Part shown: positions 10,310 through 19,764 of the stretch, one piece after another
Numbering within the stretch: the first letter of the stretch is position 1
Layout: each line of letters starts with the position of its first letter
Assembly (NCBI RefSeq): GCF_020268605.1
Contig: NZ_CP084222.1
Location: forward strand, 1,054,001 to 1,118,000
Length of the DNA stretch: 64,000 nucleotides
Origin: Arsenophonus apicola
GTDB taxonomy: Bacteria; Pseudomonadota; Gammaproteobacteria; Enterobacterales; Enterobacteriaceae
Reading direction: 5' to 3'
Translations under genes and position numbers: made by a program
Notes under the pieces: model-generated
What the model saw: the letters and a program-made list of their open reading frames with translations, nothing else
Databases searched by the model: none
Told to the model about the DNA's origin: nothing

Positions 10310-10664
10310 AACCCCTTAAATTATATTTATGATAAGAGCGACATTGTTAGTCGCAATAGAAAGGCCAGCAATTGTATTGGCTCCATGCCAATATGGCAAA
10401 TCAGACCAGTTGACAGAGTATAGAATTGAATACCGGTTTTATTACAAGCATGTTCACCGCGTATGTGTTATTTGTTTGTAAAAATGTGATTTATTTAACA
10501 TAAATTGATGCATCATTTATGCGAAGTGGTTGAGACAGGGTAACAATAGGATATTAGATCAAATAACTATTTGATATTTTATAAATTATTAGATAGTGAC
10601 TAGTATCTTTTTGTTAATTGGCGTTATGATTATATTTTGTTAATGTTTATTGTTGGAAATAATT
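10310..10664. other. Divergent promoter region between fadL and yfcZ
   Basis: No reading frame of note. It contains the likely fadL control region, with a FadR-like site at 10395-10411, followed by AT-rich sequence leading to the yfcZ remnant. Confidence 0.5.
10395..10411 (-). promoter_or_regulatory. Candidate FadR operator upstream of fadL
   Basis: The right half TCAGACCAGTT fits the FadR consensus AACTGGTCGGACCAGTT well; the left half is degenerate (about 12 of 17 positions in all). It lies about 90 bp before the fadL start. FadR represses fadL in E. coli. This is a by-eye match only. Confidence 0.45.
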
Positions 10665-10960
10665 ATGTCGGATGCTAAAAATCGTTGTCATGCTGAAGAA
10701 ACTGCTGCTTGCTGTTGTGTTGATGTGGGTACAGTGATAGATAATCAAAATTGTACTGCTTCTTTTGAAAAAATTTTTTAAATCAACATGAAGCTGAAAC
10801 AATGTTAGCACAGTTGATGGAAAAAGCGCGCGCCGTTGAATCGGAGCCTTGTAAGATCGAACATCAGATTCAGCCTATTGCTGAGGGTGTCAAATTAATA
10901 GCGAATTTTACCTTTTGTTGTGAAGCTGAAACGCTAATTTTTCAATTAAATTTACGTTAA
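10665..10960 (+). pseudogene. yfcZ: YfcZ/YiiS family protein (DUF406), frameshifted
   Basis: Small enterobacterial protein of unknown function, found between fadL and fadI as in E. coli. The frame starts at ATG 10665 (MSDAKNRCHAEETAACCCVD, with the Cys-rich family N-terminus) and hits TAA at 10779-10781 after 38 codons. Adding one T in the AAAAAATTTTTT run at 10768-10779 restores the family sequence through LNQHEAETMLAQLMEKARA to the normal end TLIFQLNLR at 10960. The rest is well preserved, so the lesion is recent, or a homopolymer sequencing error, or is bypassed by polymerase slippage. Confidence 0.85.
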
Positions 10961-11208
10961 TTGAGTTTAACCCTGCCTACAGATATTCTGTAGGCATTTG
11001 ATCCTTGAGCTGTGCTCAATATTTTGACTTGTTTAACAAATAAATATTCATATCTTGTGTGCCGCCTCTCAGTTTTTAATTTTTATTATTTTTCTTTCAC
11101 TACATTTGAATAACAATTGATTATCAGATCAGACCTCTGTGAAGTATTGGCAATGATTAACTATAGTTTCATTTTTCATTTTTTATAAAAAGGGAAGCGA
11201 GATCTGCT
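10961..11208. other. Upstream region of fadIJ
   Basis: No gene seen. It carries the promoter region of the fadI-fadJ operon, including a weak FadR-like site at 11123-11139. A ribosome site (AAGGGAAGCGAG) precedes the fadI ATG. Confidence 0.5.
11123..11139 (+). promoter_or_regulatory. Weak candidate FadR operator upstream of fadI
   Basis: ATCAGATCAGACCTCTG keeps the central TCAGACC of FadR sites, but only about 10 of 17 positions match. It lies about 70 bp before the fadI start. Plausible because FadR controls fad genes, but it could be chance. Confidence 0.3.
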
Positions 11209-12507
11209 ATGAACTACAACGTTAAGAATACTGATCGTATCGCAATTGTTACTGGGTTACGCCTTCCTTTTGCTAAACAGGCAACGGCTTATCATAATAT
11301 ACCTGCTGTCGATTTAGGCAAAATGGTAGTTCGTGAATTAGTTATTCGTAGTGGTATTGATTCTCAATTTATTGATCAAGTGGTTTTTGGCCAAGTCGTT
11401 CAGATGCCTGAAGCGCCGAATATTGCTAGAGAGATTGTTTTAGGGGCAGGGCTACCTGTTTCAGCAGATGCTTATAGTATTTCTAGAGCCTGTGCTACTA
11501 GTTTTCAGGCTATTACCAATATTGTTGAAAGTATGATGGCAGGCACCATCAAGGTAGGTATTGCTGGTGGTGCTGATTCATCATCAGTTTTACCTATTGG
11601 GGTAACTAAAAAAATGGCAAGTACTTTAGTTAACCTTAATAGAGCAAAATCAATAAGCCAACGTTTGCGACTCTTAAGCACATTAGGTTTTCGTGATTTT
11701 CTTCCAGTCTCACCCGCAGTAGCCGAATATTCTACAGGTTTAAGAATGGGAGATACTGCCGAACAGATGGCAAAAACCTATCATATCAGTCGTGAAGAAC
11801 AAGACGCTTTTGCTCATCGTTCCCATATTCTAGCTGCCCAGGCTTGGGATAGTGGTGTATTACATAAAGAAGTTATGACAGCCCATATACCGCCTTTCCG
11901 AGAGTCATTATCGGAAGATAATAATGTTCGAAAAGACTCAACCCTTACTTCTTATGCAAAGTTAAAACCCGCTTTTGATCGTCAACATGGTACTGTTACC
12001 GCTGCGAACAGTACGCCAATGACTGATGGTGCTGCTGCCGTAATGTTGATGTTTGAATCCAATGCGAAAACATTAGGTATAACCCCATTAGGTTATATCC
12101 GTAGTTATGCTTTTTCGGCTATTGATGTATGGCAGGACATGCTGTTAGGCCCTTCTTATGCAACACCATTGGCTCTTAAGCGCGCTGGATTAAGTTTAAA
12201 AGATCTTACCCTAATTGATATGCATGAAGCTTTTTCTGCTCAAGTATTAGCCAATATAAAAATGTTTGCGAGCAAAAAATTTGCTCAAGAGAAATTAGGG
12301 CAATCTGAAGCAATTGGTGAAATTAATATGGAAAAATTTAACGTACTAGGCGGCTCTATTGCTTATGGCCATCCATTTGCTGCTACAGGCGCTCGTATGG
12401 TGATACAGACACTTAATGAGTTACATCGTCGTGGTGGTGGTTTGGCGTTAACAACCGCTTGTGCAGCAGGCGGTTTAGGTGCAGCAATGATTTTGGAGGC
12501 TGAGTAA
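11209..12507 (+). CDS. fadI: Acetyl-CoA acyltransferase (3-ketoacyl-CoA thiolase) FadI
   Basis: Thiolase that cleaves 3-ketoacyl-CoA in the last step of fatty-acid beta-oxidation; beta subunit of the FadIJ complex. It has 432 residues. The nucleophilic cysteine is in SRACATSFQA (Cys95), the catalytic histidine in YGHPFAATGAR and the second cysteine in TTACAAGG near the C-terminus. It is followed by fadJ with a 1-base overlap (TAATG), so the pair is one operon. Confidence 0.96.
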   Translation: MNYNVKNTDRIAIVTGLRLPFAKQATAYHNIPAVDLGKMVVRELVIRSGIDSQFIDQVVFGQVVQMPEAPNIAREIVLGAGLPVSADAYSISRACATSFQAITNIVESMMAGTIKVGIAGGADSSSVLPIGVTKKMASTLVNLNRAKSISQRLRLLSTLGFRDFLPVSPAVAEYSTGLRMGDTAEQMAKTYHISREEQDAFAHRSHILAAQAWDSGVLHKEVMTAHIPPFRESLSEDNNVRKDSTLTSYAKLKPAFDRQHGTVTAANSTPMTDGAAAVMLMFESNAKTLGITPLGYIRSYAFSAIDVWQDMLLGPSYATPLALKRAGLSLKDLTLIDMHEAFSAQVLANIKMFASKKFAQEKLGQSEAIGEINMEKFNVLGGSIAYGHPFAATGARMVIQTLNELHRRGGGLALTTACAAGGLGAAMILEAE

Positions 12508-14681
12508 TGATAACCAATAAAAATGAAGAAAAGAACTTACCTGCAATTACTAGCTATCCGGTATTTCATTTGTCCGTCCAACAAAACAATATTGGTGTTA
12601 TTTCTATTGATGTTCCTGGCGAAAAAGTTAATACATTAAAAGCTGAATTTGTTGATCAATTTTATATGATATTACAGCAGGCGCAAGCAATCGCGGGTTT
12701 GAAAGGTATCGTTATTATTTCAAATAAACCAGGGTGTTTCCTTGCGGGTGCTGATATTAGTATGATTTCCAATTGTAGAACAAAAGAAGAAGCTACACAG
12801 CTTGCTATGACAGGGCAAAAATTATTCACCCTGCTTGAAAATTATCCACTACCGGTGGTCGCAGCAATTGATGGTGTATGTTTAGGCGGCGGATTAGAAT
12901 TAGCGCTTGCTTGTCATATAAGAATTTGTACTCTGTCAGAAAAAACGCGTCTTGGTTTACCTGAGGTGCAATTAGGCTTAATACCTGGCTCTGGAGGAAC
13001 ACAACGTTTACCTCGTTTAATTGGTTTAATTAATGGATTAGATTTGATTTTGACTGGTCGACAATTAAGACCAAAGCAATCATTAAAATTAGGTTTAGTT
13101 GATGATATTGTTCCGAGCGAAATTTTATTGGAAACGGCAATTAGCTGGATTGATAAAGGAAGAAAAGACAAAGCATGTTTGCCTCTTAGACGGCGTTTAT
13201 CAGAATTACCCATTATCAGAAATATCTTATTCGCCATAATTAAAAATAAAACAAATTCAAAAAGTAAAGGTCATTACCCAGCGTTAGAAAAAGCGATTTC
13301 AGTAGTTACTATTGGCTATGAAAAGGGTATGCAAGCCGGGCTTGAAGCAGAAGCAAAAGCCTTTGGGGAGCTGGCAATGACACCAGAATCCGCTGCTTTA
13401 CGCGGTCTTTTTTTTAGCTCGACATCGCTAAAAAGTGAAATGGGTAGTTTTGAAAAATCTGCTACAATTCATCAGGTGGGTGTGTTAGGCGGCGGTCTCA
13501 TGGGAGGCGGTATTGCCTATGTGACAGCAACGCGTGGAAAATTACCTGTTCGAGTGAAGGACATTAACAATAGTGGGCTTAATCAGGCATTAAAATTTAG
13601 TTGGCATCGCTTAACGGAGCAAGTTAAACGTAAACGCATTTCTGTACGAGCACGTGATCAACAGATGATGTTAATTTCAGGCACATTAGATTATAAAGGC
13701 CTTGAAAAAGCACAAATTATTGTAGAAGCTGTTTTTGAAGATTTAGCATTAAAGCGTCAAATGGTACAAGAAGTGGAGGCCATGACATTAAATGAAGTTG
13801 TTTTTGCCTCTAATACATCTTCGTTACCTATTCATAAAATTGCAGAGTTTGCTAAACACCCAGAACGTATAATTGGACTTCATTACTTTAGTCCAGTCGA
13901 TAAAATGCCATTGGTTGAAGTTATCCCTCATAGTAAGACGAGTAATAAGACGATTGCTACTGCTGTGGCATTGGCAAAAAAACAGGGTAAAACTGCAATT
14001 GTTGTTGCTGATGGTGCAGGTTTTTATGTTAATCGCATATTAGCACCTTATATTGCTGAAGCGACCCGTTGTCTGTTAGCTGGTGAATCAATTGAGCATA
14101 TCGATAATGCTTTAGTTAAATTTGGTTTTCCCGTTGGCCCATTGACCTTGCTAGACGAAGTTGGAATTGATGTAGGCACTAAAATTATGCCGGTGCTTGT
14201 TGAACAATTTGGCGAACGATTTTCTGTTCCTTCAGAACTTAATATCATATTGGAAGATGATAGAAAGGGACGTAAAAATGGCCGTGGCTTTTATCTTTAT
14301 AAGAAAAATAAGATTAGTTGGCCTTGGTGTAAAAAACAGCGTCAAGTCGACACAACCATTTATAAATTACTTAATATTCAACCGAAAACAATTTTATCTG
14401 ATCAGGAAATTGTTCAGCGCTGTATTATGCTGATGCTGAATGAAGCTACTCGTTGTCTTGACGAAGGGGTTATTCGTCATGTAAATGATGGTGAGATTGG
14501 TGCAGTTTTTGGAATTGGTTTTCCTCCTTTTACTGGTGGACCATTTCGATATATGGATCAACAGGGTATAGCGAATATTGTTGACATAATGCATCAATTG
14601 GCACAGAAATATGGTAACAATTTTGTTCCTTGTGAAAGGTTAATTCAAATGGCTAAATCAAATAAAAAATTTCATCAGTAG
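12507..14681 (+). CDS. fadJ: Fatty-acid oxidation complex alpha subunit FadJ
   Basis: Bifunctional enoyl-CoA hydratase / 3-hydroxyacyl-CoA dehydrogenase of the FadIJ beta-oxidation complex. It has 724 residues. The N-terminal crotonase domain carries VCLGGGLELALACH (about residue 123-136) and LGLIPGSGGTQRLPR. The NAD-binding domain starts with GVLGGGLMGGGIAYV (about 326-340), and the C-terminal HCDH domains include FYVNRILAPYI and DEVGIDVGTK. Length and domain order are normal, with no lesion seen. The intact fadIJ pair contrasts with the decay of nearby genes. Confidence 0.96.
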   Translation: MITNKNEEKNLPAITSYPVFHLSVQQNNIGVISIDVPGEKVNTLKAEFVDQFYMILQQAQAIAGLKGIVIISNKPGCFLAGADISMISNCRTKEEATQLAMTGQKLFTLLENYPLPVVAAIDGVCLGGGLELALACHIRICTLSEKTRLGLPEVQLGLIPGSGGTQRLPRLIGLINGLDLILTGRQLRPKQSLKLGLVDDIVPSEILLETAISWIDKGRKDKACLPLRRRLSELPIIRNILFAIIKNKTNSKSKGHYPALEKAISVVTIGYEKGMQAGLEAEAKAFGELAMTPESAALRGLFFSSTSLKSEMGSFEKSATIHQVGVLGGGLMGGGIAYVTATRGKLPVRVKDINNSGLNQALKFSWHRLTEQVKRKRISVRARDQQMMLISGTLDYKGLEKAQIIVEAVFEDLALKRQMVQEVEAMTLNEVVFASNTSSLPIHKIAEFAKHPERIIGLHYFSPVDKMPLVEVIPHSKTSNKTIATAVALAKKQGKTAIVVADGAGFYVNRILAPYIAEATRCLLAGESIEHIDNALVKFGFPVGPLTLLDEVGIDVGTKIMPVLVEQFGERFSVPSELNIILEDDRKGRKNGRGFYLYKKNKISWPWCKKQRQVDTTIYKLLNIQPKTILSDQEIVQRCIMLMLNEATRCLDEGVIRHVNDGEIGAVFGIGFPPFTGGPFRYMDQQGIANIVDIMHQLAQKYGNNFVPCERLIQMAKSNKKFHQ

Positions 14682-14928
14682 TCGTTTATTGCTAGTACTT
14701 TTAAACCTTACTAATTTCATGGCCTTAAGCGTAATTTCTATTTAACTTAATATAAAATAAACTTTTTTTTCGATTTTTATGAAAATAAAGCGGTTCCTTT
14801 TTTTGTGATTTTAGTGCAGAATCTCGGGTTGCCTTGCCCTGCATATTTTCCGACAACAACATTAGCGAGTAATTAGAGGGCTCCTATGTAGGGGGTTAGG
14901 TGAAAATATTTTACTCAAATGGTGGATT

Positions 14929-15432
14929 ATGCAAGTTTTTATTATGCGTCATGGTGACGCAACTCTAAATACAATTAATGATGCAGCAAGAGAACTCACT
15001 CTTAAAGGAATAGAAGAATCTAAATTAATGGCCAGTTGGCTAGCACAACAAAATCCAGTCTTCGACCGAGTGTTTACCAGCCCATATGTAAGAGCAGTAC
15101 AAACTTATCAGGCAATGCAGCCATTATTGCCATATTCAGGTCAACAGGAAGTATTAGCGGAACTTATTCCTGATGGCGATCCGCAATCTATTGCTAATTA
15201 TTTGCAATTACTTGCCGAGGGAGGTGTAAGCACAGCATTGATTATTTCACACTTGCCATTAGTCGGTTATTTGGTATCGGCTTTATGCCCACAAGAAATC
15301 CCACCTATGTTTGCAACCTCTGCAATTGCTTATGTAGAGATAAATACGGAAATGCGGCACGCGGAATATAGATGGCAACGGGCACCTTCTCAAATTTTGC
15401 AAAGTGTTAATAAACTAGCTGCACATTTCTAG
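14929..15432 (+). CDS. sixA: Phosphohistidine phosphatase SixA
   Basis: Histidine phosphatase of the phosphoglycerate-mutase-like fold; in E. coli it removes phosphate from histidine residues of phosphotransfer proteins such as ArcB and the nitrogen PTS. The 167 residues begin MQVFIMRHGDA, with the catalytic RHG motif at residues 7-9, and a second histidine lies in IISHLPLVG. The position between fadJ and smrB is the usual one. Confidence 0.95.
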   Translation: MQVFIMRHGDATLNTINDAARELTLKGIEESKLMASWLAQQNPVFDRVFTSPYVRAVQTYQAMQPLLPYSGQQEVLAELIPDGDPQSIANYLQLLAEGGVSTALIISHLPLVGYLVSALCPQEIPPMFATSAIAYVEINTEMRHAEYRWQRAPSQILQSVNKLAAHF

Positions 15433-15445
15433 TTGCTTTTAGCTG

Positions 15446-15994
15446 TTATCTGCGTTGAGTTTCATCGGTTTCGACCAGGATCAGCAACGAAGCGCTACCA
15501 CCCCAAACTTTGGGGGCTTGATGAAAAGCAGTGATATTAGGATGTTGAGCAAGCCAAAGGGGAATTTGCTGTTTTAAAATGTGTTTTCCGTGACCATGCA
15601 TAATACAGGCACAATGGATATTATCTCGGTAGCAAGCTGCGATTAGTGCTGCAATTTCTTGTTTAGCTTGTCGTTGAGATAAACCATGTAAATCGAGAAA
15701 CAGTTCAGGCGTATAATCACCCCGACGTAGTTTTTTTAATTCATAAGGATTTATATCGGGTCGTAGATAACGAGTAGGCCCTTCTTCTGCCAAAAGGGGT
15801 TGATATTCATCGGAAAAGTAATAACTAACATCGAGTTGCTCTTGGAGCAAACGTTTTGCCGCAAATTGCGATTTTATTCGATGATGTCGTTGTGGTGAGT
15901 GACTAACGATATCATGTAGTAAAGGTTTAGTCCCTGCGACTGTTTCCTTGAATAGTTTTATTTCCTCAGCACTCAATTTGAACTTATTTTTCAT
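15446..15994 (-). CDS. smrB: Ribosome rescue endonuclease SmrB
   Basis: Smr-domain endonuclease; in E. coli SmrB cleaves mRNA between collided ribosomes. I prefer the ATG at 15994 (MKNKFKLS; 182 residues); an in-frame TTG at 16012 would add six residues. The N-terminal part has TRYLRPDINPYELKKLRRGDY. The Smr domain carries LDLHGLSQRQAKQE and the catalytic/RNA-binding MHGHGKHILKQQ. It is convergent with sixA, with only a short gap. Confidence 0.94.
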   Translation of the reverse strand: MKNKFKLSAEEIKLFKETVAGTKPLLHDIVSHSPQRHHRIKSQFAAKRLLQEQLDVSYYFSDEYQPLLAEEGPTRYLRPDINPYELKKLRRGDYTPELFLDLHGLSQRQAKQEIAALIAACYRDNIHCACIMHGHGKHILKQQIPLWLAQHPNITAFHQAPKVWGGSASLLILVETDETQRR

Positions 15995-16217
15995 TGTCAT
16001 TCTGTTAATCAATTAGTCAATTATTCTGTTAATTTTATCTTAATTTTTCTGTTATTACCTTCCTTATAAGCTGTAAGCTTTATCAGATATGGCTAGTATT
16101 CGAATGTTAATTAATGTAGTTGCTATAAAATTCCTAAACAATAAGCTGATTTGTTGAGTTGTTCATGGCAGACTATCAGTATTAAATAGATCAACCTTTT
16201 ATTGGTTAGGAGGAGTT

Positions 16218-17150
16218 TTGGACAAGATTTTTGTAGATGAGGCGGTTGCGGAACTACATACCATCCAAGATATGTTGCGTTGGGTAATTAGTCGGTTTAA
16301 TGCAGCAAATATTTATTACGGTCATGGAACAGATAATTGTTGGGATGAAGCTTTGCAACTTGTTTTGCCATCACTTTTTTTGCCCTTGGATATTCCTCAA
16401 CCATGGTGGGTTTCTCGTCTGACGCTAAGTGAACGTCATCGTATCGTGGATCGAGTATTACGTCGTATTAATGAGCATATCCCCGTTGCTTATTTAACCA
16501 ATAAAGCCTGGTTTTGTGGACATGAATTTTATGTTGACGAGCGTGTATTGATCCCCCGTTCTCCGATAGGCGAACTAATTAATAAACATTTTGCCGGCAT
16601 CATTAATTATGAGCCAGCAACTATTCTAGATATGTGCACTGGTAGTGGATGTATTGCTATTGCCTGCGCTTATGAATTTCCGCAAGCACAAATTGATGCG
16701 GTTGATATTTCGGCTGATGCATTGGCAGTCACTGAACAAAATATTATCGATCATGGCCTGGCCGATCGGATAGTACCTATTCGTTCAGACCTGTTTTTGA
16801 ATATGCCACAAATTAAATATGATTTAATGGTTACTAACCCACCCTATGTGGATGCTGAAGATATGTCTGATTTACCAGCTGAATATCTGGTCGAGCCTAA
16901 ATTAGCGCTTGCAGCAGGGTCTGATGGTTTAAAACTTGTCAGGCGAATTCTAGCCAATGCCTCACGTTTTCTAACAGAAAATGGAGTGCTAATTTGTGAA
17001 GTTGGCAATAGTATGTTACATCTTATTGAACAATATCCGGATATGCCGTTTACTTGGTTGCAGTTTGAACAGGGTGGCGATGGGGTGTTTATGCTAACGC
17101 AGAAACAACTCATTGAACATCAAGAGAAATTTAAATTATTTATTGATTAA
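16218..17150 (+). CDS. prmB: Ribosomal protein L3 N5-glutamine methyltransferase PrmB
   Basis: SAM-dependent methyltransferase that modifies a glutamine of ribosomal protein L3. It has 310 residues from a TTG start at 16218 with AGGAGG just upstream, giving MDKIFVDEAV as in E. coli. The SAM-binding motif is DMCTGSGCIAIACA and the catalytic NPPY motif is at residues 207-210. It stands upstream of aroC as in E. coli. Confidence 0.96.
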   Translation: MDKIFVDEAVAELHTIQDMLRWVISRFNAANIYYGHGTDNCWDEALQLVLPSLFLPLDIPQPWWVSRLTLSERHRIVDRVLRRINEHIPVAYLTNKAWFCGHEFYVDERVLIPRSPIGELINKHFAGIINYEPATILDMCTGSGCIAIACAYEFPQAQIDAVDISADALAVTEQNIIDHGLADRIVPIRSDLFLNMPQIKYDLMVTNPPYVDAEDMSDLPAEYLVEPKLALAAGSDGLKLVRRILANASRFLTENGVLICEVGNSMLHLIEQYPDMPFTWLQFEQGGDGVFMLTQKQLIEHQEKFKLFID

Positions 17151-17235
17151 CGGGTAATTATCTTTTTTCATACAATAAAATAATTTATTCATTAATTATT
17201 ATTATGATAAATGAGAAAAATAGGAAGCAGAGGGG

Positions 17236-18306
17236 ATGGCGGGAAATTCGATTGGACAGCTTTTTCGTGTAACCACATTTGGTGAATCGCATGGTTTAGC
17301 ACTAGGATGTATTGTGGATGGCGTTCCTCCTGGTATGGCGTTATCAGAAAAAGATCTGCAAACCGATTTAGATCGTCGTCGGCCTGGCAATTCTCGTTAT
17401 ACGACTCCACGCCGTGAACTTGATCAGGTTAAAATTTTGTCCGGTGTTTTTAATGGCATAACGACCGGAACGCCTATTGGTTTGTTGATTGAAAATCAGG
17501 ATCAACGGTCGCAGGATTATAGTGAGATCAAGGATATTTTTCGCCCTGGGCATGCAGATTACACTTATCAACAAAAATATGGTTTACGTGACTACCGCGG
17601 TGGCGGGCGTTCTTCAGCACGTGAAACGGCCATGCGTGTTGCTGCGGGTGCGATCGCAAAAAAATATCTGCAACAAAAACTAGGTATAACTGTTCGGGCT
17701 TATTTAAGTCAAATGGGTGATATTTGTTGTGAACTAAAAGATTGGGATTTAGTTGAACAGAATCCTTTCTTTTGTCCTGATGCAACAAAATTGGATGCTT
17801 TGGATGCCTTATTACGTTCATTAAAAAAAGAGGGTAATTCAATTGGGGCTAAAGTAACTGTTGTTGCTGAGCATGTTCCAGCCGGATTAGGTGAACCTGT
17901 TTTTGATCGATTGGATGCGGATATTGCCCATGCAATGATGAGTATCAATGCCGTTAAAGGTGTTGAAATTGGGGCTGGTTTTAAGGTGGTCACATTAAAA
18001 GGCAATGAAAATCGGGATGAAATAACCCATGACGGATTTGCCAGTAATCATGCCGGTGGTATATTAGGTGGCATCAGTAGTAGTCAACCGATTATTGCCC
18101 ATTTAGCTTTAAAGCCGACTTCGAGTATCACCATACCGGGTAAAACAATTAATCAGCAAGGTGATGAAGTTGAAGTGATCACCAAAGGACGTCATGATCC
18201 CTGTGTCGGTATCCGGGCTGTACCGATAGCCGAAGCGATGATGGCAATTGTACTTATCGACCATTTTTTACGCCATCGAGCACAATGTGGTGAGCCAGAT
18301 TTTTAA
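17236..18306 (+). CDS. aroC: Chorismate synthase AroC
   Basis: Last enzyme of the shikimate pathway, making chorismate from EPSP with reduced FMN. It has 356 residues. Family signatures are present: FGESHGLALGCIVDG near the N-terminus, GRSSARETAMRVAAGA in the middle and GRHDPCVGIRAVP near the C-terminus. Intact. It is followed by the damaged epmC. Confidence 0.97.
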   Translation: MAGNSIGQLFRVTTFGESHGLALGCIVDGVPPGMALSEKDLQTDLDRRRPGNSRYTTPRRELDQVKILSGVFNGITTGTPIGLLIENQDQRSQDYSEIKDIFRPGHADYTYQQKYGLRDYRGGGRSSARETAMRVAAGAIAKKYLQQKLGITVRAYLSQMGDICCELKDWDLVEQNPFFCPDATKLDALDALLRSLKKEGNSIGAKVTVVAEHVPAGLGEPVFDRLDADIAHAMMSINAVKGVEIGAGFKVVTLKGNENRDEITHDGFASNHAGGILGGISSSQPIIAHLALKPTSSITIPGKTINQQGDEVEVITKGRHDPCVGIRAVPIAEAMMAIVLIDHFLRHRAQCGEPDF

Positions 18307-18325
18307 TGGTATGATGTAAATATCA

Positions 18326-18868
18326 ATGAAAGAACATAATTATAATCATCTTATTAACATTTTTAGTATTTGTTTTGAGAAATAGTATTGCACACGTTTA
18401 ATTAAAGGAGATGATGAACCTATCTATCTGCCTGCAGATAATGAAATACCCTATCATCGAATTATTTTTGCACGTGGTTTTTATGCGAGTGCTTTACATG
18501 AAATTTCCCACTGGTGCATTGCCGGCGAAATTCGGCGCCAACAAATAGATTTTGGTTATTGGTATTATCCAGATGGCCGGAATGAGCAAACACAAAACGC
18601 TTTTGAAAAAGTTGAAGTTAAACCGCAAGCACTTGAATGGATGTTTTGTGTGGCGGCAGCATTTCCCTTTAATGTTAGTTGCGATAATTTGGCCGCTAAT
18701 TTTGAACCTGATCGGTTTGCTTTTCAGTGCAAAGTTTATCAGCAGGTGCTGGATTACCTAGCAAATGGTATCCCGGCCCGAGCGGAGAGATTTATTCAAA
18801 ATCTACAATTGTTTTATAATACGCCTCCCTTAGTGAAGCAAAATTTCATTTACCCCAAAGAGCTATAA
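18326..18868 (+). pseudogene. epmC: EF-P Lys34 hydroxylase EpmC, interrupted by an in-frame TAG
   Basis: EpmC (YfcM) hydroxylates the lysylated Lys34 of elongation factor P. The frame from ATG 18326 (MKEHNYNHLINIFSICFEK) meets TAG at 18383-18385, codon 20. The same frame then runs on without another stop for 160 codons and matches E. coli EpmC throughout: TRLIKGDDEPIYLPAD, the metal-site region HEISHWCIAG, DFGYWYYPDGR, PFNVSCDNL and DYLANGIP. Total length fits the 182-residue family. It is therefore a single nonsense substitution, probably a young pseudogene. No good restart codon with a ribosome site is seen just after the stop. Confidence 0.88.
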
Positions 18869-18898
18869 AAAATTTAGCTAGTATAAAGGAACAAAACC

Positions 18899-19174
18899 AT
18901 GCTTGCGGAATTGGAAACGCGTATTTTAACGCAAATTGATAACAATGTTGATGATGCTAGTCAAGATGAGCTTTTTGCGGGTGGTTATTTACGTGGCCAT
19001 TTAACATTAGCTATTGCTGAACTAGAAGCTGAAAATAAAAATAATATTGCAGCGCTTTCTGATCGTGTTGAAAAGAGTATTGATCAGGCAATTAAGGCTG
19101 GTGAATTAAGTCCCCCTGATCAGCGATTGATATTAAATACTTGGCGCAAGTTGTTAGAAAATGCGCTTCAATAA
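18899..19174 (+). CDS. yfcL: YfcL family protein
   Basis: Small conserved enterobacterial protein (91 residues; E. coli 92) of unknown function. The block SQDELFAGGYLRGHLTLAIA and the GELSPPDQ segment match the family. An AAAGGA ribosome site precedes the ATG. It sits between epmC and mnmC as in E. coli. Confidence 0.93.
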   Translation: MLAELETRILTQIDNNVDDASQDELFAGGYLRGHLTLAIAELEAENKNNIAALSDRVEKSIDQAIKAGELSPPDQRLILNTWRKLLENALQ

Positions 19175-19229
19175 GCATAAAGTGAGTAACTTTAAATAGT
19201 GTATTGTCGCATTTTTAAATGGGGTAACG

Positions 19230-19736
19230 ATGTTGGTAAGATTGGCACTACCCACTGAAGCAGAAAAATTAGTCAATATTGAACGGTCAGCGGCGACTTT
19301 ATTTCGTCAAATTCCCGAGCTTGCTTGGCTTGCTGATGCACAAGGTAAATCCATTAACCAACATTTAGAGTTTATTGTTGATGGCGATTGTTGGGTAGCC
19401 GTTGTGGAACAACAGCTTGTTGGTTTTATTGAAGTTGAAGTGATGGATCAAGCTTTGCATATTTGGGAATTATCCGTTGCTAGCCGATGGCAGAGAAGAG
19501 GAATTGGTCAGATTTTATTGCAACAGGCCATTATTCAAGCAAAACAGCTAAGCTGTGATCATGTTACTTTAACAACTTTTCGTGATGTTGCCTGGAATGG
19601 CGCTTATTATCAAAAATTGGGTTTTACAATTATTCCGGCCGAAAAGCTTACTTTGCCACTACAAGCTATTTTAAAAAGAGAAGTGGCGTATGGATTTACT
19701 GCATCTTCGCGTTGTGCAATGCAATATACTCTTTAA
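19230..19736 (+). CDS. GNAT family N-acetyltransferase
   Basis: 168-residue single-domain acetyltransferase. The acetyl-CoA site is in WQRRGIGQILLQQA (R/Q-x-x-G-x-G/A pattern), with a preceding beta strand WELSVAS and a later DVAWNGAYYQKLGF. The substrate cannot be told from sequence. Convergent with mnmC. It is not in this place in E. coli, so it may be a lineage-specific insertion. Confidence 0.85.
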   Translation: MLVRLALPTEAEKLVNIERSAATLFRQIPELAWLADAQGKSINQHLEFIVDGDCWVAVVEQQLVGFIEVEVMDQALHIWELSVASRWQRRGIGQILLQQAIIQAKQLSCDHVTLTTFRDVAWNGAYYQKLGFTIIPAEKLTLPLQAILKREVAYGFTASSRCAMQYTL

Positions 19737-19764
19737 TAGAGATTAAATATTTTTTGTTAAAAAG

